A DNA stretch of 64,000 nucleotides from Litoribacter populi. Its GTDB lineage: Bacteria > Bacteroidota > Bacteroidia > Cytophagales > Cyclobacteriaceae. The position numbers and the translations under genes were made by a program. The notes below the pieces were generated by a model. It made no database searches and was not told the origin of the DNA. It was given only the letters and a program-made list of their open reading frames with translations. The stretch spans positions 1,600,393 through 1,664,392 of the forward strand of contig NZ_VMKN01000001.1 of assembly GCF_007483685.1 (NCBI RefSeq). The letters run 5' to 3'. Of this stretch, positions 19,244-28,875 are shown one piece after another (the stretch's first letter is position 1; each line of letters starts with the position of its first letter).

Positions 19244-20313
19244 TGGCATTCTTAAACCTTTACAGGGATAAATTAAAAACCAATTTTGAATTTCTTAAAG
19301 CCAAGTTCAAGGACAGTGGTGTGGCCTGGGGAGTAGTTTCCAAACTGCTTTGCGGCAATGAACTGTATCTCAACGAGCTGATAGATTTAGGGGTGGATGA
19401 AATTCATGATTCTAGAATTAGCAACCTGGCCAAAGTCAAAGAATTAAATCCAGAAGTACAAACCGTTTACATCAAGCCGGCTTCCAAGCGGAACATGGTT
19501 GACATGGTCAAATATGCCGATGTGAGCCTCAACAGTGAGCTTTCTACTATCAAATGGATCAGCGAGGAGGCTGTTCGCCAAAATAAAAAGCATAAAATTA
19601 TTATCATGGTCGAAACCGGGGACCTACGTGAAGGCGTGATGGGGGATTACCTGATTGACTTTTATGCCCAAATATTTGAGCTTCCAAATCTAGAAGTCAT
19701 AGGTCTCGGTACTAATCTCAATTGCCTCAATGGGGTGATGCCTTCTACCGATAAGCTTATCCAGCTTTGCCTTTATAAGCAAATCATTGAATTAAAATTT
19801 AATAAAAAGATACCATGGGTATCTGCTGGCACCTCGGTTACGATACCGCTTATGCTAAGACATCAATTACCCCAAGGCGTTAACCATTTCCGGGTAGGGG
19901 AGACTCTGTACTTTGGAGTGGATCTTTTCGAGGAAAAAGTTATCGATGGGATGCATGGGGATGTCTTTGAGCTTTTTACCGAAATTATCGAAATGCAGGA
20001 AAAGCCACTACTTCCAACAGGCGTGCTTGCGGCTAATCCCCAAGGAGACATTCTGGATATAGATGAGAGTTTGTATGGGAAATCAAGTTTCCGGGCCATT
20101 TTGGACATTGGATTACTGGACGTGGATCCCAAATATTTACTTGCCGAAGACGGTGAATTTGAAATCCTAGGTGCCAGTTCAGATATGCTTATTTTAGATT
20201 TACAGGAGAATCCGCGTAATTACAAAGTCGGCGACCTGATTAAATTTAACCTTAAATACATGGGTGCGTTGGCCATACTCAATTCCAACTATATAGAGAA
20301 GAGGGTCAAATAA
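19243..20313 (+). CDS. Alanine/ornithine racemase-family PLP enzyme
   Basis: 356 residues with the fold-type III PLP barrel of alanine racemases. The PLP-lysine region reads WGVVSKLLCGN near residue 30-40, which differs from the VVKANAYG of classic Alr and matches the alanine/ornithine racemase family. GTNLNCLNGVMPS and AGTSVTIPLMLRHQ, followed by HFRVGETLYFG, contact the phosphate and dimer site. It would interconvert L- and D-forms of an amino acid. Coupled to GNAT and transporter genes, so it may racemise an imported amino acid (inference). Substrate uncertain. Confidence 0.85.
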   Translation: MAFLNLYRDKLKTNFEFLKAKFKDSGVAWGVVSKLLCGNELYLNELIDLGVDEIHDSRISNLAKVKELNPEVQTVYIKPASKRNMVDMVKYADVSLNSELSTIKWISEEAVRQNKKHKIIIMVETGDLREGVMGDYLIDFYAQIFELPNLEVIGLGTNLNCLNGVMPSTDKLIQLCLYKQIIELKFNKKIPWVSAGTSVTIPLMLRHQLPQGVNHFRVGETLYFGVDLFEEKVIDGMHGDVFELFTEIIEMQEKPLLPTGVLAANPQGDILDIDESLYGKSSFRAILDIGLLDVDPKYLLAEDGEFEILGASSDMLILDLQENPRNYKVGDLIKFNLKYMGALAILNSNYIEKRVK

Positions 20314-20336
20314 TTAGACTTCATATTTCCTTAAAT

Positions 20337-20392
20337 AGATAGCCATCTTAAAGGGTTCATTGTAAAGCCCCTTAAGATGCTATCTCCTTTTT
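20337..20392 (+). terminator. Terminator after the racemase gene
   Basis: Arms 20337-20355 and 20368-20385 form a long stem with a few mismatches (AGATAG-C-ATCTTAA-GGG with its complement), followed by CCTTTTT. It closes the symporter operon. Confidence 0.75.
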
Positions 20393-20448
20393 AGGCCTAT
20401 TGGCATAGATTTCGTAATAGATGGGGCATAAACCAACGTTTTAAATTT

Positions 20449-21054
20449 ATGAAAAAGCTAATTTTAGGTATCATGGCGGCAGTGACTTTATCGTTATCTG
20501 CTAATGCCCAAATGAGAACTCCCGCAGCCGACCAAGTGGCTAACTTCGGTGTTAGAGGCGGGGTAAACTTTTTCAATTGGGGTGGAAGCGATGCCTCCAA
20601 CAATGGCTACACCAATCGAACGGGATTCCATGCCGGCCTGTATGGTAACATGTTTATTACCGATCGGTTTTCCATTGAGCCAGGTGCTTATTACTCCGTA
20701 AAAGGTACCCAAAATGACGGCTTTGCAAATAGCAGAGCAATCCTAGATTATATTGATGTACCGATTCTCTTGAGATTCTATGCCACTGATGGTTTGAATT
20801 TCTTTGCGGGACCTCAAGGTTCTATCTTGCTTAGGTCTCGTTTTGAAGGTGATTTGTTTGGAAATACTTTTGTTTGGGACACAGACAATGTAAATTCCTT
20901 AGATGCTGGACTGGTTTTTGGTCTAGGGTATAATCTGCCTATGGGTCTTAATGTGCAGGGAAGTTATGACCTTGGTCTGACTCCTGTGTTCCAGGACAGT
21001 GAGGCTGAAATTTATAACAGAGGGTTCAAAGTTTCCCTGGGTTATAGTTTCTAA
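20449..21054 (+). CDS. Outer-membrane beta-barrel (porin family) protein
   Basis: 201 residues. A signal peptide ends at SANAQ (about residue 21). The body has alternating hydrophobic strands typical of the eight-stranded OmpA-like/PF13568 barrel: FGVRGGVNFFNW, IEPGAYYSVKG, YIDVPILLRFYA, FFAGPQGSILL, and a C-terminal FKVSLGYSF ending in aromatic Phe. Function unknown. It is followed by a paralogue at 21116 with the same strand pattern, implying a tandem duplication. Confidence 0.88.
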   Translation: MKKLILGIMAAVTLSLSANAQMRTPAADQVANFGVRGGVNFFNWGGSDASNNGYTNRTGFHAGLYGNMFITDRFSIEPGAYYSVKGTQNDGFANSRAILDYIDVPILLRFYATDGLNFFAGPQGSILLRSRFEGDLFGNTFVWDTDNVNSLDAGLVFGLGYNLPMGLNVQGSYDLGLTPVFQDSEAEIYNRGFKVSLGYSF

Positions 21055-21075
21055 TATAAACCAATCTAAGCAATT

Positions 21076-21104
21076 AGCAAGCTCCAACTCAGGGGCTTGC
21101 TTTT
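21076..21104 (+). terminator. Terminator between the two barrel genes
   Basis: Stem AGCAAGC with GCTTGCT, about 12-base loop, followed by TTTT. Confidence 0.75.
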
Positions 21105-21115
21105 AATTTAAGTCT

Positions 21116-21682
21116 ATGAAAAAGTTAATATTTGCCTTCATGATGGTGTTTTCTGCCGTCAGTTTTCAACAAGCGGAGGCCCAGTTTTTACAAGTGGGCG
21201 TAAGAGGTGGATTGAATTACCCCACTATTTCAGGAATTGAGGCGGGAACTTACACTGGTTTTCATGCAGGAACATATTTCAGATTTAATGCCCTGGGATT
21301 GATTAGTGTGGAACCTGGAGTTCAATATAGTCAAAAAGGCTATAGGGCTGGAGAGGCTTCTTCAATGGGATCGACTTCTGACAGGCTTCACTATATAGAT
21401 GTGCCGGTGTTGGTTAGAGTTACCATTCTGCCATTAGTGAATATTTTTGCTGGCCCACAAGCTTCATACCTTGTCGGCCGTAATTATGATGGAGCGACTA
21501 GTTTTACAACCACCGATAATTTGAAGAATTATGACCTTAGCGGAGTAGTGGGTATAGGTCTAAACCTCCCTTTAGGGTTTAACCTGCAGGGAAGTTATGA
21601 TTTTGGTATGACCAGCCTCGAGTACGACGGTATGGACACCCGCCATAATGTGGTCAAAATTTCACTCGGCAAAAACTTCTAA
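21116..21682 (+). CDS. Outer-membrane beta-barrel (porin family) protein, paralogue of preceding gene
   Basis: 188 residues with a signal peptide (cleavage near AEAQ, residue 22). Strand order matches the neighbour at 20449: VGVRGGLNYP, VEPGVQYSQKGY, YIDVPVLVRVTI, IFAGPQASYLVG, NLQGSYDFGM and a terminal VKISLGKNF. Predicted to sit in the outer membrane; role unknown. Strong terminator follows. Confidence 0.88.
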   Translation: MKKLIFAFMMVFSAVSFQQAEAQFLQVGVRGGLNYPTISGIEAGTYTGFHAGTYFRFNALGLISVEPGVQYSQKGYRAGEASSMGSTSDRLHYIDVPVLVRVTILPLVNIFAGPQASYLVGRNYDGATSFTTTDNLKNYDLSGVVGIGLNLPLGFNLQGSYDFGMTSLEYDGMDTRHNVVKISLGKNF

Positions 21683-21690
21683 AATAACTA

Positions 21691-21718
21691 CAGCCCCAAC
21701 TTTGGGGCTGTTTTTTTT
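21691..21718 (+). terminator. Terminator after second barrel gene
   Basis: Perfect 9-bp stem CAGCCCCAA/TTGGGGCTG with a 2-base loop, followed by eight T. Confidence 0.93.
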
Positions 21719-21747
21719 ATCTAAGCATGATATTGATTTTTCTGTTT

Positions 21748-22848
21748 TTAAATTTCAACTCTACTTCCCTCTTCGGCTGACTTAAAAATAGCTTCAACCA
21801 CTTTAATATCTTTCAACCCTTCCTCTCCAGGCACCATTACATCCTTATTCTCCTTAATGGCTAAGGCGTCATTATCCATCTGCTTTGCCTGCTGGTTTTT
21901 GATCTTGTCGCTAAACTGCGTTCCATCCGACGCAAAACCTTTTAAACCGCTGTAGGACTGGAATGGCTCCATCCTGAAATGCCCATCATGACCTGTAACT
22001 ATCAGCCGGTTCATTCTAATGCCTAAACTCGTTGCACAGTTGGCCTTCAACCCATCGGGAAATTCCAAAATGAAGTTCATGGTCTCATCCACTTCGTGAA
22101 AAAGCTCCGGTCGTGTTGTGCTTTCATACGCCATTACTGAAATGGGTTCCTGCTGGAGCACATACCTAGCCGCATTGATGGCGTATACGCCCATGTCATA
22201 AAGTGCTCCACCTCCTAATTCTTTGTCCAAGCGCCAGTGGTCAGTTCTAGAGTCATAGAATCCCGCCACAGCTTCTATCATTTTGGTTTCCCCGAACTTT
22301 TTTTCCTGCGCCCATTTTTTAAACTGTTGGGTGTTGGGCTCATGCTGCATTCGGTAACCAATGGAGAGTTTGACATTGTTTTTCTTACAGGCATCGATGA
22401 TGGACTGGCATTCTTCCACTGTTTTAGCCATTGGTTTTTCGCACCACACATGCTTGCCGGTATTGGCTGCTTTGATGGCATACTCCGCATGCATTCCACT
22501 GGGAAGTACGATATAGATGACGTCAATGTCATCGTTATTGGCAATGTTATCCATGTTTTCATAATTGTACACATTCCCATCGGGTATGTCATACTTTTTT
22601 TGCCATTCCGGGATCTTCTCGGGGCTTCCTGTTACGATCCCCGAAAGGTAACAATGCTCAGTCAGCTCTAAAGCCGGCGCCAATTGATTTTTGCTGTAAC
22701 TGCCCAATCCTACCAAGGCCACGCCGATTTTGTCCTCATTATTTTGTTTTGAGTTCTTTTTGGAGGATGGCCAGATGAGTGGAAAGCTGGCTAAAGACAA
22801 AGCGGAAGTGGAAAGCATAGTATTGTGTAAAAAGTTTCTTCTGTTCAT
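21748..22848 (-). CDS. Gfo/Idh/MocA family oxidoreductase, exported
   Basis: 366 residues. The N-terminus MNRRNFLHNTMLSTSALSLA resembles a Tat-type signal seen on many Bacteroidota members. The Rossmann part follows with VALVGLGSYSKNQLAPAL and the EKPMAKTVEEC signature, then the alpha/beta domain with GGGALYDMGVYAINAARYV. It oxidises or reduces a sugar or polyol with NAD(P). It is the third gene after a sugar porter and PfkB kinase on the same strand (50-base gap), so it likely acts on the same sugar route. Confidence 0.88.
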   Translation of the reverse strand: MNRRNFLHNTMLSTSALSLASFPLIWPSSKKNSKQNNEDKIGVALVGLGSYSKNQLAPALELTEHCYLSGIVTGSPEKIPEWQKKYDIPDGNVYNYENMDNIANNDDIDVIYIVLPSGMHAEYAIKAANTGKHVWCEKPMAKTVEECQSIIDACKKNNVKLSIGYRMQHEPNTQQFKKWAQEKKFGETKMIEAVAGFYDSRTDHWRLDKELGGGALYDMGVYAINAARYVLQQEPISVMAYESTTRPELFHEVDETMNFILEFPDGLKANCATSLGIRMNRLIVTGHDGHFRMEPFQSYSGLKGFASDGTQFSDKIKNQQAKQMDNDALAIKENKDVMVPGEEGLKDIKVVEAIFKSAEEGSRVEI

Positions 22849-22898
22849 AGGTTTGATATATAGGCTGTCAAATTAAAAGGAATTAAAGTTGATTTTGT

Positions 22899-23777
22899 TC
22901 ATTCGATGATACGTTTGACTTCATTTACATCGTAAATTGGTGTGGCTCCTTGCTGGCCGGCAACATAAGTTCCTAATGCGCAAGCAAAATCCAGCATCTC
23001 CTCTAGCTTTTCTCCCTCCAAATAGCCAAAAATTAAAGCTGCCAAAAATGCATCCCCCGAACCAACTGTGTCCACTACTTGAATTTCATAGCCTTCGTGT
23101 TCAAAAATCTCCCCGTTTTGATATATTAAGGCTCCATCTGCCCCTCTGGTCATACAAATAAACTTGAGCTCATAGGCTTCCTCTAGCTTTTCACAAGCGA
23201 TCTCTATATTCTCGCCGAATTCATGGTAGTCGGCTAAAATTTGCAATTCCTGCTCATTTACTTTTAGAATATCGGTGTGGACAAGGATTTTTTCTAGCAG
23301 TTCTAGATCGTCAAAAGGTGGCCTTATATTAATATCGAAGACTTTTAATGTTTTAGTGTTTTTCAGGTATTTCAATAAACAATTACGGGATACTTCCTCC
23401 CGCACGGCCAAGCTTCCAAAGACAAACACATCAGATTCATCAATGAGTTTCTGAGACTCAGCTGTCCAGGGTATTGCATCCCAGGCGGCAGGTTTTACAA
23501 TGTCGTATTTCACATTCATGGGATCAGAATCGTCCACGATGACAAGACCGGTGGGAAGAGAGTCATTGGTTCCGATAAAAGAAGTGTCAAGATTTCTTTC
23601 TTTTAGAAAATTCAGCAGCTCCTCTGCCTTTTGGTCATTGCCTACCATGGACAACATGTGGCTGCGGTATCCCAACTGTTGGAAATGTAGCGCCACATTC
23701 ATGGGAGCCCCTCCGGGTATGGCCTTGTCCTTAAACTGGTCAAAGAGTACCTCCCCAAAACAAACGGTCTGCTTCAT
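22899..23777 (-). CDS. PfkB-family carbohydrate kinase (fructokinase-like)
   Basis: 292 residues, cytoplasmic. The N-terminal GGAPMNVALHFQQLG and the C-terminal DTVGSGDAFLAAL (anion hole and catalytic Asp) are the two PfkB signatures. The size and the FGEVLFDQF start fit fructokinases. It would phosphorylate the sugar imported by the adjacent transporter; its start overlaps the transporter stop by four bases (ATGA). Confidence 0.9.
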   Translation of the reverse strand: MKQTVCFGEVLFDQFKDKAIPGGAPMNVALHFQQLGYRSHMLSMVGNDQKAEELLNFLKERNLDTSFIGTNDSLPTGLVIVDDSDPMNVKYDIVKPAAWDAIPWTAESQKLIDESDVFVFGSLAVREEVSRNCLLKYLKNTKTLKVFDINIRPPFDDLELLEKILVHTDILKVNEQELQILADYHEFGENIEIACEKLEEAYELKFICMTRGADGALIYQNGEIFEHEGYEIQVVDTVGSGDAFLAALIFGYLEGEKLEEMLDFACALGTYVAGQQGATPIYDVNEVKRIIE

Positions 23778-25114
23778 AACTTTGCTTTTTGTATAACTTC
23801 AATATCCTCCAATGTCTTGCCCTTGGTTTCCGGCATCACGAAAAGGACCCAAAACAATTGAACCACCATCATCAGGCCAAAAAAGCCAAAGATTAAACTC
23901 GGTCCAAATGTGCCCGCCAGAAAAGGGAAGACATTGGCTATCAGTGCCGCCAATATCCAATGGGTAAATGACCCTAAAGACTGTCCCTTTGCCCTGAGCT
24001 TGTTGGGAAAGATCTCCGAAATGAACACCCAAATCACACTACCTTGACCAATGGCATGGGCACCTATAAAAATAAACACAAATATTGGTAGCCAACCGGG
24101 TGGGAAAAACTCGCCTTGAAAACTTAGCGCCATCAAGGTAAGAGAGACGATATATCCTGCCGAACCCACAATCATCAAAAACCTTCTGCCCATTCGGTCG
24201 ATGAGTAAAAGACCCAGCATGGTGCAGATAAGATTAACTGCTCCGATTCCGATAGTAGACAATAAGGCACTTTCTGTGGCTATTCCTGCCATTTCAAAAA
24301 TTCTTGGTGCAAAATAGATGATGGCGTTTATTCCCGATACCTGGTTGAATACTGCTATGGCTACAGCCAGCGCAGTGATGCTGAAATATTCCTTTTTAAA
24401 TAATGCGAAAAAATTCAAGCTATCCTCGTTACGGATGTTTTCAGGTCTAGCACGTTCGACTATGTCTTCGGCGGCATCTGGGTCTGTTTTCATCAGGATG
24501 GCCAAGGCCGAACTTGTATCGCCTTTTTTTACCACCAGCCACCGGGGACTTTCCGGGACCCGGAGCACCAATATGGTATAGATCAAAGCAGGAATGGCTT
24601 CCACACCCAGCATATATCGCCAAGCATCCATGGTGATAGTGATACCGATAAGATAATTGCTGAAATAGGCCATCAATATCCCGAAGACAATGTTGAACTG
24701 GAATAGGGCTACGAGTTTTCCACGATTATTGGCTGGGGCAATCTCGCTGATGTACATGGGGGCCACTACAGAGGAGGCTCCAACGCCAAGTCCGCCCAAA
24801 AAGCGGAAAATCATGAAAGTATAGACATCAGTTGCCATGGCAGATCCCAAGGCCGAAACGAAATAAAGGATGCCAATCCAGAGTAAAACTTTTTTCCTGC
24901 CATATTTGTCAGATGGCAGTCCACCGAACAAGGCACCAATTACGGTTCCATAAAGTGCTATGGCCACCGCAACACCATGGTACCAGTCACTCAGGTTCCA
25001 GTTAGTTTGGATGGACCTTTCCGCCCCAGAGATCACCGCTGTATCAAACCCAAACAAAAATCCTCCCAGAGCTGCCACTATGGAAAGAAAATAAACGTAT
25101 CCTCTATTTTTCAT
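23774..25114 (-). CDS. Sugar porter family MFS transporter
   Basis: 446 residues with 12 membrane spans. Sugar porter signatures: GGFLFGFDTAVISGAE at the N-terminus, DKYGRKK in the loop between spans 2 and 3, PESPRWLV at the end of span 6, DRMGRRFLM, and PETKGKTLEDIE at the C-terminus. It imports a hexose with protons through the inner membrane. First gene of the sugar operon with the kinase and oxidoreductase. Confidence 0.93.
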   Translation of the reverse strand: MKNRGYVYFLSIVAALGGFLFGFDTAVISGAERSIQTNWNLSDWYHGVAVAIALYGTVIGALFGGLPSDKYGRKKVLLWIGILYFVSALGSAMATDVYTFMIFRFLGGLGVGASSVVAPMYISEIAPANNRGKLVALFQFNIVFGILMAYFSNYLIGITITMDAWRYMLGVEAIPALIYTILVLRVPESPRWLVVKKGDTSSALAILMKTDPDAAEDIVERARPENIRNEDSLNFFALFKKEYFSITALAVAIAVFNQVSGINAIIYFAPRIFEMAGIATESALLSTIGIGAVNLICTMLGLLLIDRMGRRFLMIVGSAGYIVSLTLMALSFQGEFFPPGWLPIFVFIFIGAHAIGQGSVIWVFISEIFPNKLRAKGQSLGSFTHWILAALIANVFPFLAGTFGPSLIFGFFGLMMVVQLFWVLFVMPETKGKTLEDIEVIQKAKL

Positions 25115-25170
25115 CTACCGGTAAAAAGTTTATTTAAATTAGGTAAAAAAGAGAGGAAATGAAAGGGGTG

Positions 25171-25223
25171 GGTACAAAGTACGAAGTACCAGATATCCGT
25201 TGCGTTTGCGGCGCCCGCCGCAA
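25171..25223. repeat. Dispersed acgaagtac repeat and GC hairpin
   Basis: Copy of the tacaaagtacgaagtacc repeat family (25172-25190) followed by a perfect GC-rich hairpin TTGCGGCG-CC-CGCCGCAA at 25206-25223. No T-run follows in either direction. Confidence 0.5.
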
Positions 25224-25243
25224 GAACCCATTCTAATTAGTCT

Positions 25244-25435
25244 TCACCCCCGCCCTGCCAGCGTAAAAGGCAACATAAATAAAGCAGCCACTAAAGCGAA
25301 GGACAGATTCACCGCAAAACCCAGTAAGCGAAAAGGCAACAGGATAAGCCATACAATAGGGTATAGCAGAATCGCTGCCAAAGCAATCGGCCAGCAAAGT
25401 ATGAGCAGTATGCACCAGAGTAGGAAGTTAGTCAT
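25244..25435 (-). CDS. Small hydrophobic membrane protein
   Basis: 63 residues, nearly all hydrophobic, with two likely membrane spans (about 4-26 and 30-58; LLPFRLLGFAVNLSFALVAALF). Composition and the charged end (AGRG) look like a genuine small inner-membrane protein rather than a shadow frame, as no gene lies opposite. Family not recognised and function unknown. Confidence 0.6.
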   Translation of the reverse strand: MTNFLLWCILLILCWPIALAAILLYPIVWLILLPFRLLGFAVNLSFALVAALFMLPFTLAGRG

Positions 25436-25662
25436 GATTCAGGTTTACCATTTCTATCACCAAGTTCCATACCAGTGCCTTTTACAAGGAGTATGATGGG
25501 TTTTGAGGAATTGCTGTATCAGAAATGAACAGTTGGGAGTGCTTAAGTGGACATATTTGTTGGTATCTAGGAGCCCATACAAGAGCATTTTTTTTAATCA
25601 CTTTTGAATTTATTAAAATTCTTGTTTATCTTGATCTACATTGATTTTTTGAAGATATTTTT

Positions 25663-27531
25663 ATGAAAAGGTTACTTTATTTTTCCATGTGCTTGTTAGT
25701 TCTATTGATCGTTCTGAAAAGCATGGTAGTGGAGATTGATCAACCTGTGAGCTCAGTAGGGTATTGGCTTCTTTTACTATTGTTTTCTTTTGGAGAAATG
25801 CAGATTGTGTTTCTGATGGCTCTTTTATTTTGTTTGTTGTTTTTGGTATCAAGGAAGCTTTATTATCAGAAAGTTTTACTAATTGTTTATGGAATCATTA
25901 GCCTCGCCGTGCTCTTTCTGTCGATAGTGAATGTGTTCGCCCTTCCTATTGTGAATGGTCCGATCAATTATCAGATGATTTATTATTCCGATATTTTTGG
26001 TAGCACCTATATATTGGACACTTTCTTTTATTCAGAAATAGTAAGGGAATTTATAATTTATCTGTCTGCTGGATTACTGTTATTGATTTTTGCTTTTTGG
26101 GCTGGGTTAAAAATTCAGGCGGGTTCAAGGAAAAGTGAATTGGGGTGGGGATTGGCTTGTTTAGTTTTTTTTACCATCTATTTCATGTACCATTTTCCAA
26201 AGATTGGCAAAATACAGCAGGAAGATACCTGGGCCTATCAAAGGATTCAAAGTCCCGTACAGGTATTAGTGACATCTTATTGGGAAAGTTCGAATGAAGC
26301 ATCCAAACTTGTGCTTGATATGGAGAATTACACCACAGAATTGCCCGATTTTAGGGGTAGTTTGGACGAGTTGAATTTTAACCTTGAAGGGAGTGGAATC
26401 AACAATGTCATAGTGTTTGTTCTTGAATCGGTGTCAGCGGAGTATGTGCCCGGGTATGATTCGGTGTACCATGTTATGCCGAATTTGAGTAAGCATATGG
26501 ATCAGGCCTTGGTTTTTAGTGACGTGTATGCCCATAATCCCAACACGACCAATAGTCTTTATGCTATGCTAGGTTCAGTATATCCTATGATTTCCTATAA
26601 GAACGCAATAGTGGAAAACCCATATCTCCAATGGCCTACCATAAGTAAGTATTTTAAAGACCAGGGGTACCATACCTCTTTTTTCAACACCTCGGATAAT
26701 ACATATAGCAAGGTTAACGAATTTCTTTCAATTAGAGGATTTGACCAGATTATGGATTCGAACAATATGCCTTGTGAAGATACTCTCTTTTCCGAAGCAG
26801 AAGGAGTCGGAATGGGAAAGGCCGAGGGGTGTATGATTGATGCTTTTACTACCTGGAATAGGGAACATATAAGCAGCCCTTTTTTCAGTGTGCTATGGAC
26901 GATACAGACTCATTGGCCTTATTTTGTTTTCGATGAAGAGGAAGATTATGTAGAGAAAAAAGGGTTGAATACTTTTCTGAATGCTTTACGGCAGAGTGAT
27001 GAGGCGCTAGGGGAGCTGTTGGATTATTTGAAAATGAGCGACCAAGATAGCAGCACCCTTGTAGTGGTAGTAGGAGATCATGGGGAGGCCTTTGGCCAAC
27101 ATGGCAATAATGGACATGGAGCTGACCTGTATGAAGAAAGTGTAAAAATTCCTCTTCTTTTTCTCAATCCAAAGCTGTTTTCAGGTCAAACAAAAAAAGT
27201 AGTGGGAAGTCATATTGATCTAATTCCTACGGTTTTAGACGTGTTAAATATGCCCACAGAACCTGTTTGGCAAGGCGAAAGTTTATTCCATAAAGACCGG
27301 AATCAGCTAGCCTATTTCTTTTCAACCTTTAACGAATATATGATAGGAATGAGGTCACCCGATCATAAAGCCATTTATAACCTTTATCAAAACAAGTTAG
27401 AGGTCTATGATATCCAGAATGATCCCTATGAAATAAAGGCACTTAAATTGAGTAAAGAGGAAGAGTATCCTTTCCTATATTTCCTCTCCACCTGGCTTAA
27501 TGATAACAAGGAGTTTTATGCGGGTTATTGA
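25663..27531 (+). CDS. LTA synthase-like membrane sulfatase/phosphotransferase
   Basis: 622 residues. Four to five membrane spans occupy residues 1-180, then a sulfatase-fold domain faces the periplasm. Metal and active-site motifs: VFVLESVSAEY (Glu255), the candidate nucleophile in HNPNTTNSLY (Thr295/Thr296), and GDHGEAFGQHGNNGHG near 468-483. In Gram-negatives such enzymes move phosphoglycerol or phosphoethanolamine to periplasmic glycans or lipids; the acceptor here is unknown. Its stop overlaps the convergent SDR gene by seven bases. Confidence 0.85.
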   Translation: MKRLLYFSMCLLVLLIVLKSMVVEIDQPVSSVGYWLLLLLFSFGEMQIVFLMALLFCLLFLVSRKLYYQKVLLIVYGIISLAVLFLSIVNVFALPIVNGPINYQMIYYSDIFGSTYILDTFFYSEIVREFIIYLSAGLLLLIFAFWAGLKIQAGSRKSELGWGLACLVFFTIYFMYHFPKIGKIQQEDTWAYQRIQSPVQVLVTSYWESSNEASKLVLDMENYTTELPDFRGSLDELNFNLEGSGINNVIVFVLESVSAEYVPGYDSVYHVMPNLSKHMDQALVFSDVYAHNPNTTNSLYAMLGSVYPMISYKNAIVENPYLQWPTISKYFKDQGYHTSFFNTSDNTYSKVNEFLSIRGFDQIMDSNNMPCEDTLFSEAEGVGMGKAEGCMIDAFTTWNREHISSPFFSVLWTIQTHWPYFVFDEEEDYVEKKGLNTFLNALRQSDEALGELLDYLKMSDQDSSTLVVVVGDHGEAFGQHGNNGHGADLYEESVKIPLLFLNPKLFSGQTKKVVGSHIDLIPTVLDVLNMPTEPVWQGESLFHKDRNQLAYFFSTFNEYMIGMRSPDHKAIYNLYQNKLEVYDIQNDPYEIKALKLSKEEEYPFLYFLSTWLNDNKEFYAGY

Positions 27532-28364
27532 TCAACCTTTTTTGTCATAGCCAAGTTTACAAGTTTCTCGGATCGCTCCCAGAGCTTCCAGGCAAGTTTA
27601 TCGGAGATTTGTGAATTCTTTTTTCCAGGCTTTCTCTTGTAATAATATTCCCCGGTTTTCCATTTGTCAGGATTGGTCACCATCCAAATCAGGGTGTCTG
27701 CACCTTTTTCAGGACTGATCATGAAAAGGGTTTTTAATGGGGTGTTGTAAAACAGTTTAGCAAAAAAGCCTCCTTCACGAGCAAACCCGGTGGAGACTAC
27801 ACCGGGATGGAAGGAACCTGCCTTCACACCTTGGAAACGGTTGACAACTTCCATGGCATGCAGAATGTTCATCAGTTTAGCCCTTCCATATGCTTTCATG
27901 GAGCTATAGGATTTCTCGTTTTGAAAGTCCTTCAGTTTGATCTTTCCCATCACGTTGGCCATGCTCGATGTATTAATAACCATAGCGAAGGATTTTTCCA
28001 ACCTTTCCTTCAAAAGCAAGGTAAGCATAAAACCTGCCAGATGGTTCACCTGAAAAGTCATTTCGTTGCCTTCTTTGGTAGTCATCCGGTCAGCAAATAC
28101 TCCTCCCACATTATTGACCAACACATCTATTTTGGGGTGTTTTTCCAATAGGTTTTCGGCAAACTCCCTGACTGAGTTCAGGTCAGCATAATCTACTAAA
28201 TGGTATTCACAGCCGATTTCCCTTGCCAGTTGTTTGGTCTGGTCAGACCTACCCGTAATAACCACGTTTGCACCTCTACCGGACAGTTCCCTGGCCGCCG
28301 CCGCCCCAATCCCTGAGCTGCCTCCCGTAATTACAATAGTTTTTCCTTTCAATCCCGACTTCAT
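27525..28364 (-). CDS. SDR family oxidoreductase (retinol dehydrogenase-like)
   Basis: 279 residues. Classic short-chain dehydrogenase: TGGSSGIGAAAAREL nucleotide-binding motif at 13-27, NNVGG near 87, a serine in INTSSMA (about 130-136) and the YGRAK (YxxxK) catalytic pair. It uses NAD(P)H on an unknown carbonyl or alcohol. Converges with the LTA-synthase-like gene. Confidence 0.9.
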   Translation of the reverse strand: MKSGLKGKTIVITGGSSGIGAAAARELSGRGANVVITGRSDQTKQLAREIGCEYHLVDYADLNSVREFAENLLEKHPKIDVLVNNVGGVFADRMTTKEGNEMTFQVNHLAGFMLTLLLKERLEKSFAMVINTSSMANVMGKIKLKDFQNEKSYSSMKAYGRAKLMNILHAMEVVNRFQGVKAGSFHPGVVSTGFAREGGFFAKLFYNTPLKTLFMISPEKGADTLIWMVTNPDKWKTGEYYYKRKPGKKNSQISDKLAWKLWERSEKLVNLAMTKKVDQ

Positions 28365-28875
28365 GCTTCATTAATTAGTCCACTTAAAAAAGTCTCAACT
28401 GACACAATTGTTTAAGTTTTCTGAATTAAGGGAATGATGTGGGTGGTTGTTCTAAGGCTTAGCCATGGAACCCTAAAAATTGAGGCTATGCCTCATGCTT
28501 ATTTCACCTCAACTCCGTAAAATTATAACTCACTGCCAGCCTTGCTCCCGTCAAAATCCTGTTTTGATTATTGACCTCATAACTTGCTATAGAGAAAAAG
28601 GGCGGACCAAACATATTTCCATCTGGTGGATAATTTAGCCAGACGGCAGCCCATGATTTTTACCGCAAAAAAAATCAGTATTCCAAAAGTTGCCTTCTTT
28701 TTCATTCTTTAGCAACATCCCGCCACCCGCAAAAGCACTCACTCCCAGAAAGACGTGCAGCATTAAAAGCGGGTATAGAAAAAATGGGCGCTTCATAGTG
28801 TTAAAATTTCACCTAAGTAAATTTACACTTAAAGCCGGTATTATAATATGATATATATGAACTTATTAACCCTCA
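28365..28875. other. Gene-poor region between SDR and ppc genes
   Basis: 511 bases with no intact gene. The central part holds a decayed minus-strand reading frame (28503-28796, listed separately). The rest shows no clear promoter or hairpin. Confidence 0.6.
28503..28796 (-). pseudogene. Remnant of a small membrane/outer-membrane protein gene
   Basis: Reading the minus strand from ATG at 28796 gives a hydrophobic start (MKRPFFLYPLLMLHVFLG) that stops after about 53 codons. A second frame then continues with WLNYPPDGNMFGPPFFSIA and ends AVSYNFTELR at 28503, the look of a barrel C-terminus. The two halves are in different frames with a stop between them. Probably a decayed gene or fused pieces of two genes; no family assigned. 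Confidence 0.5.
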
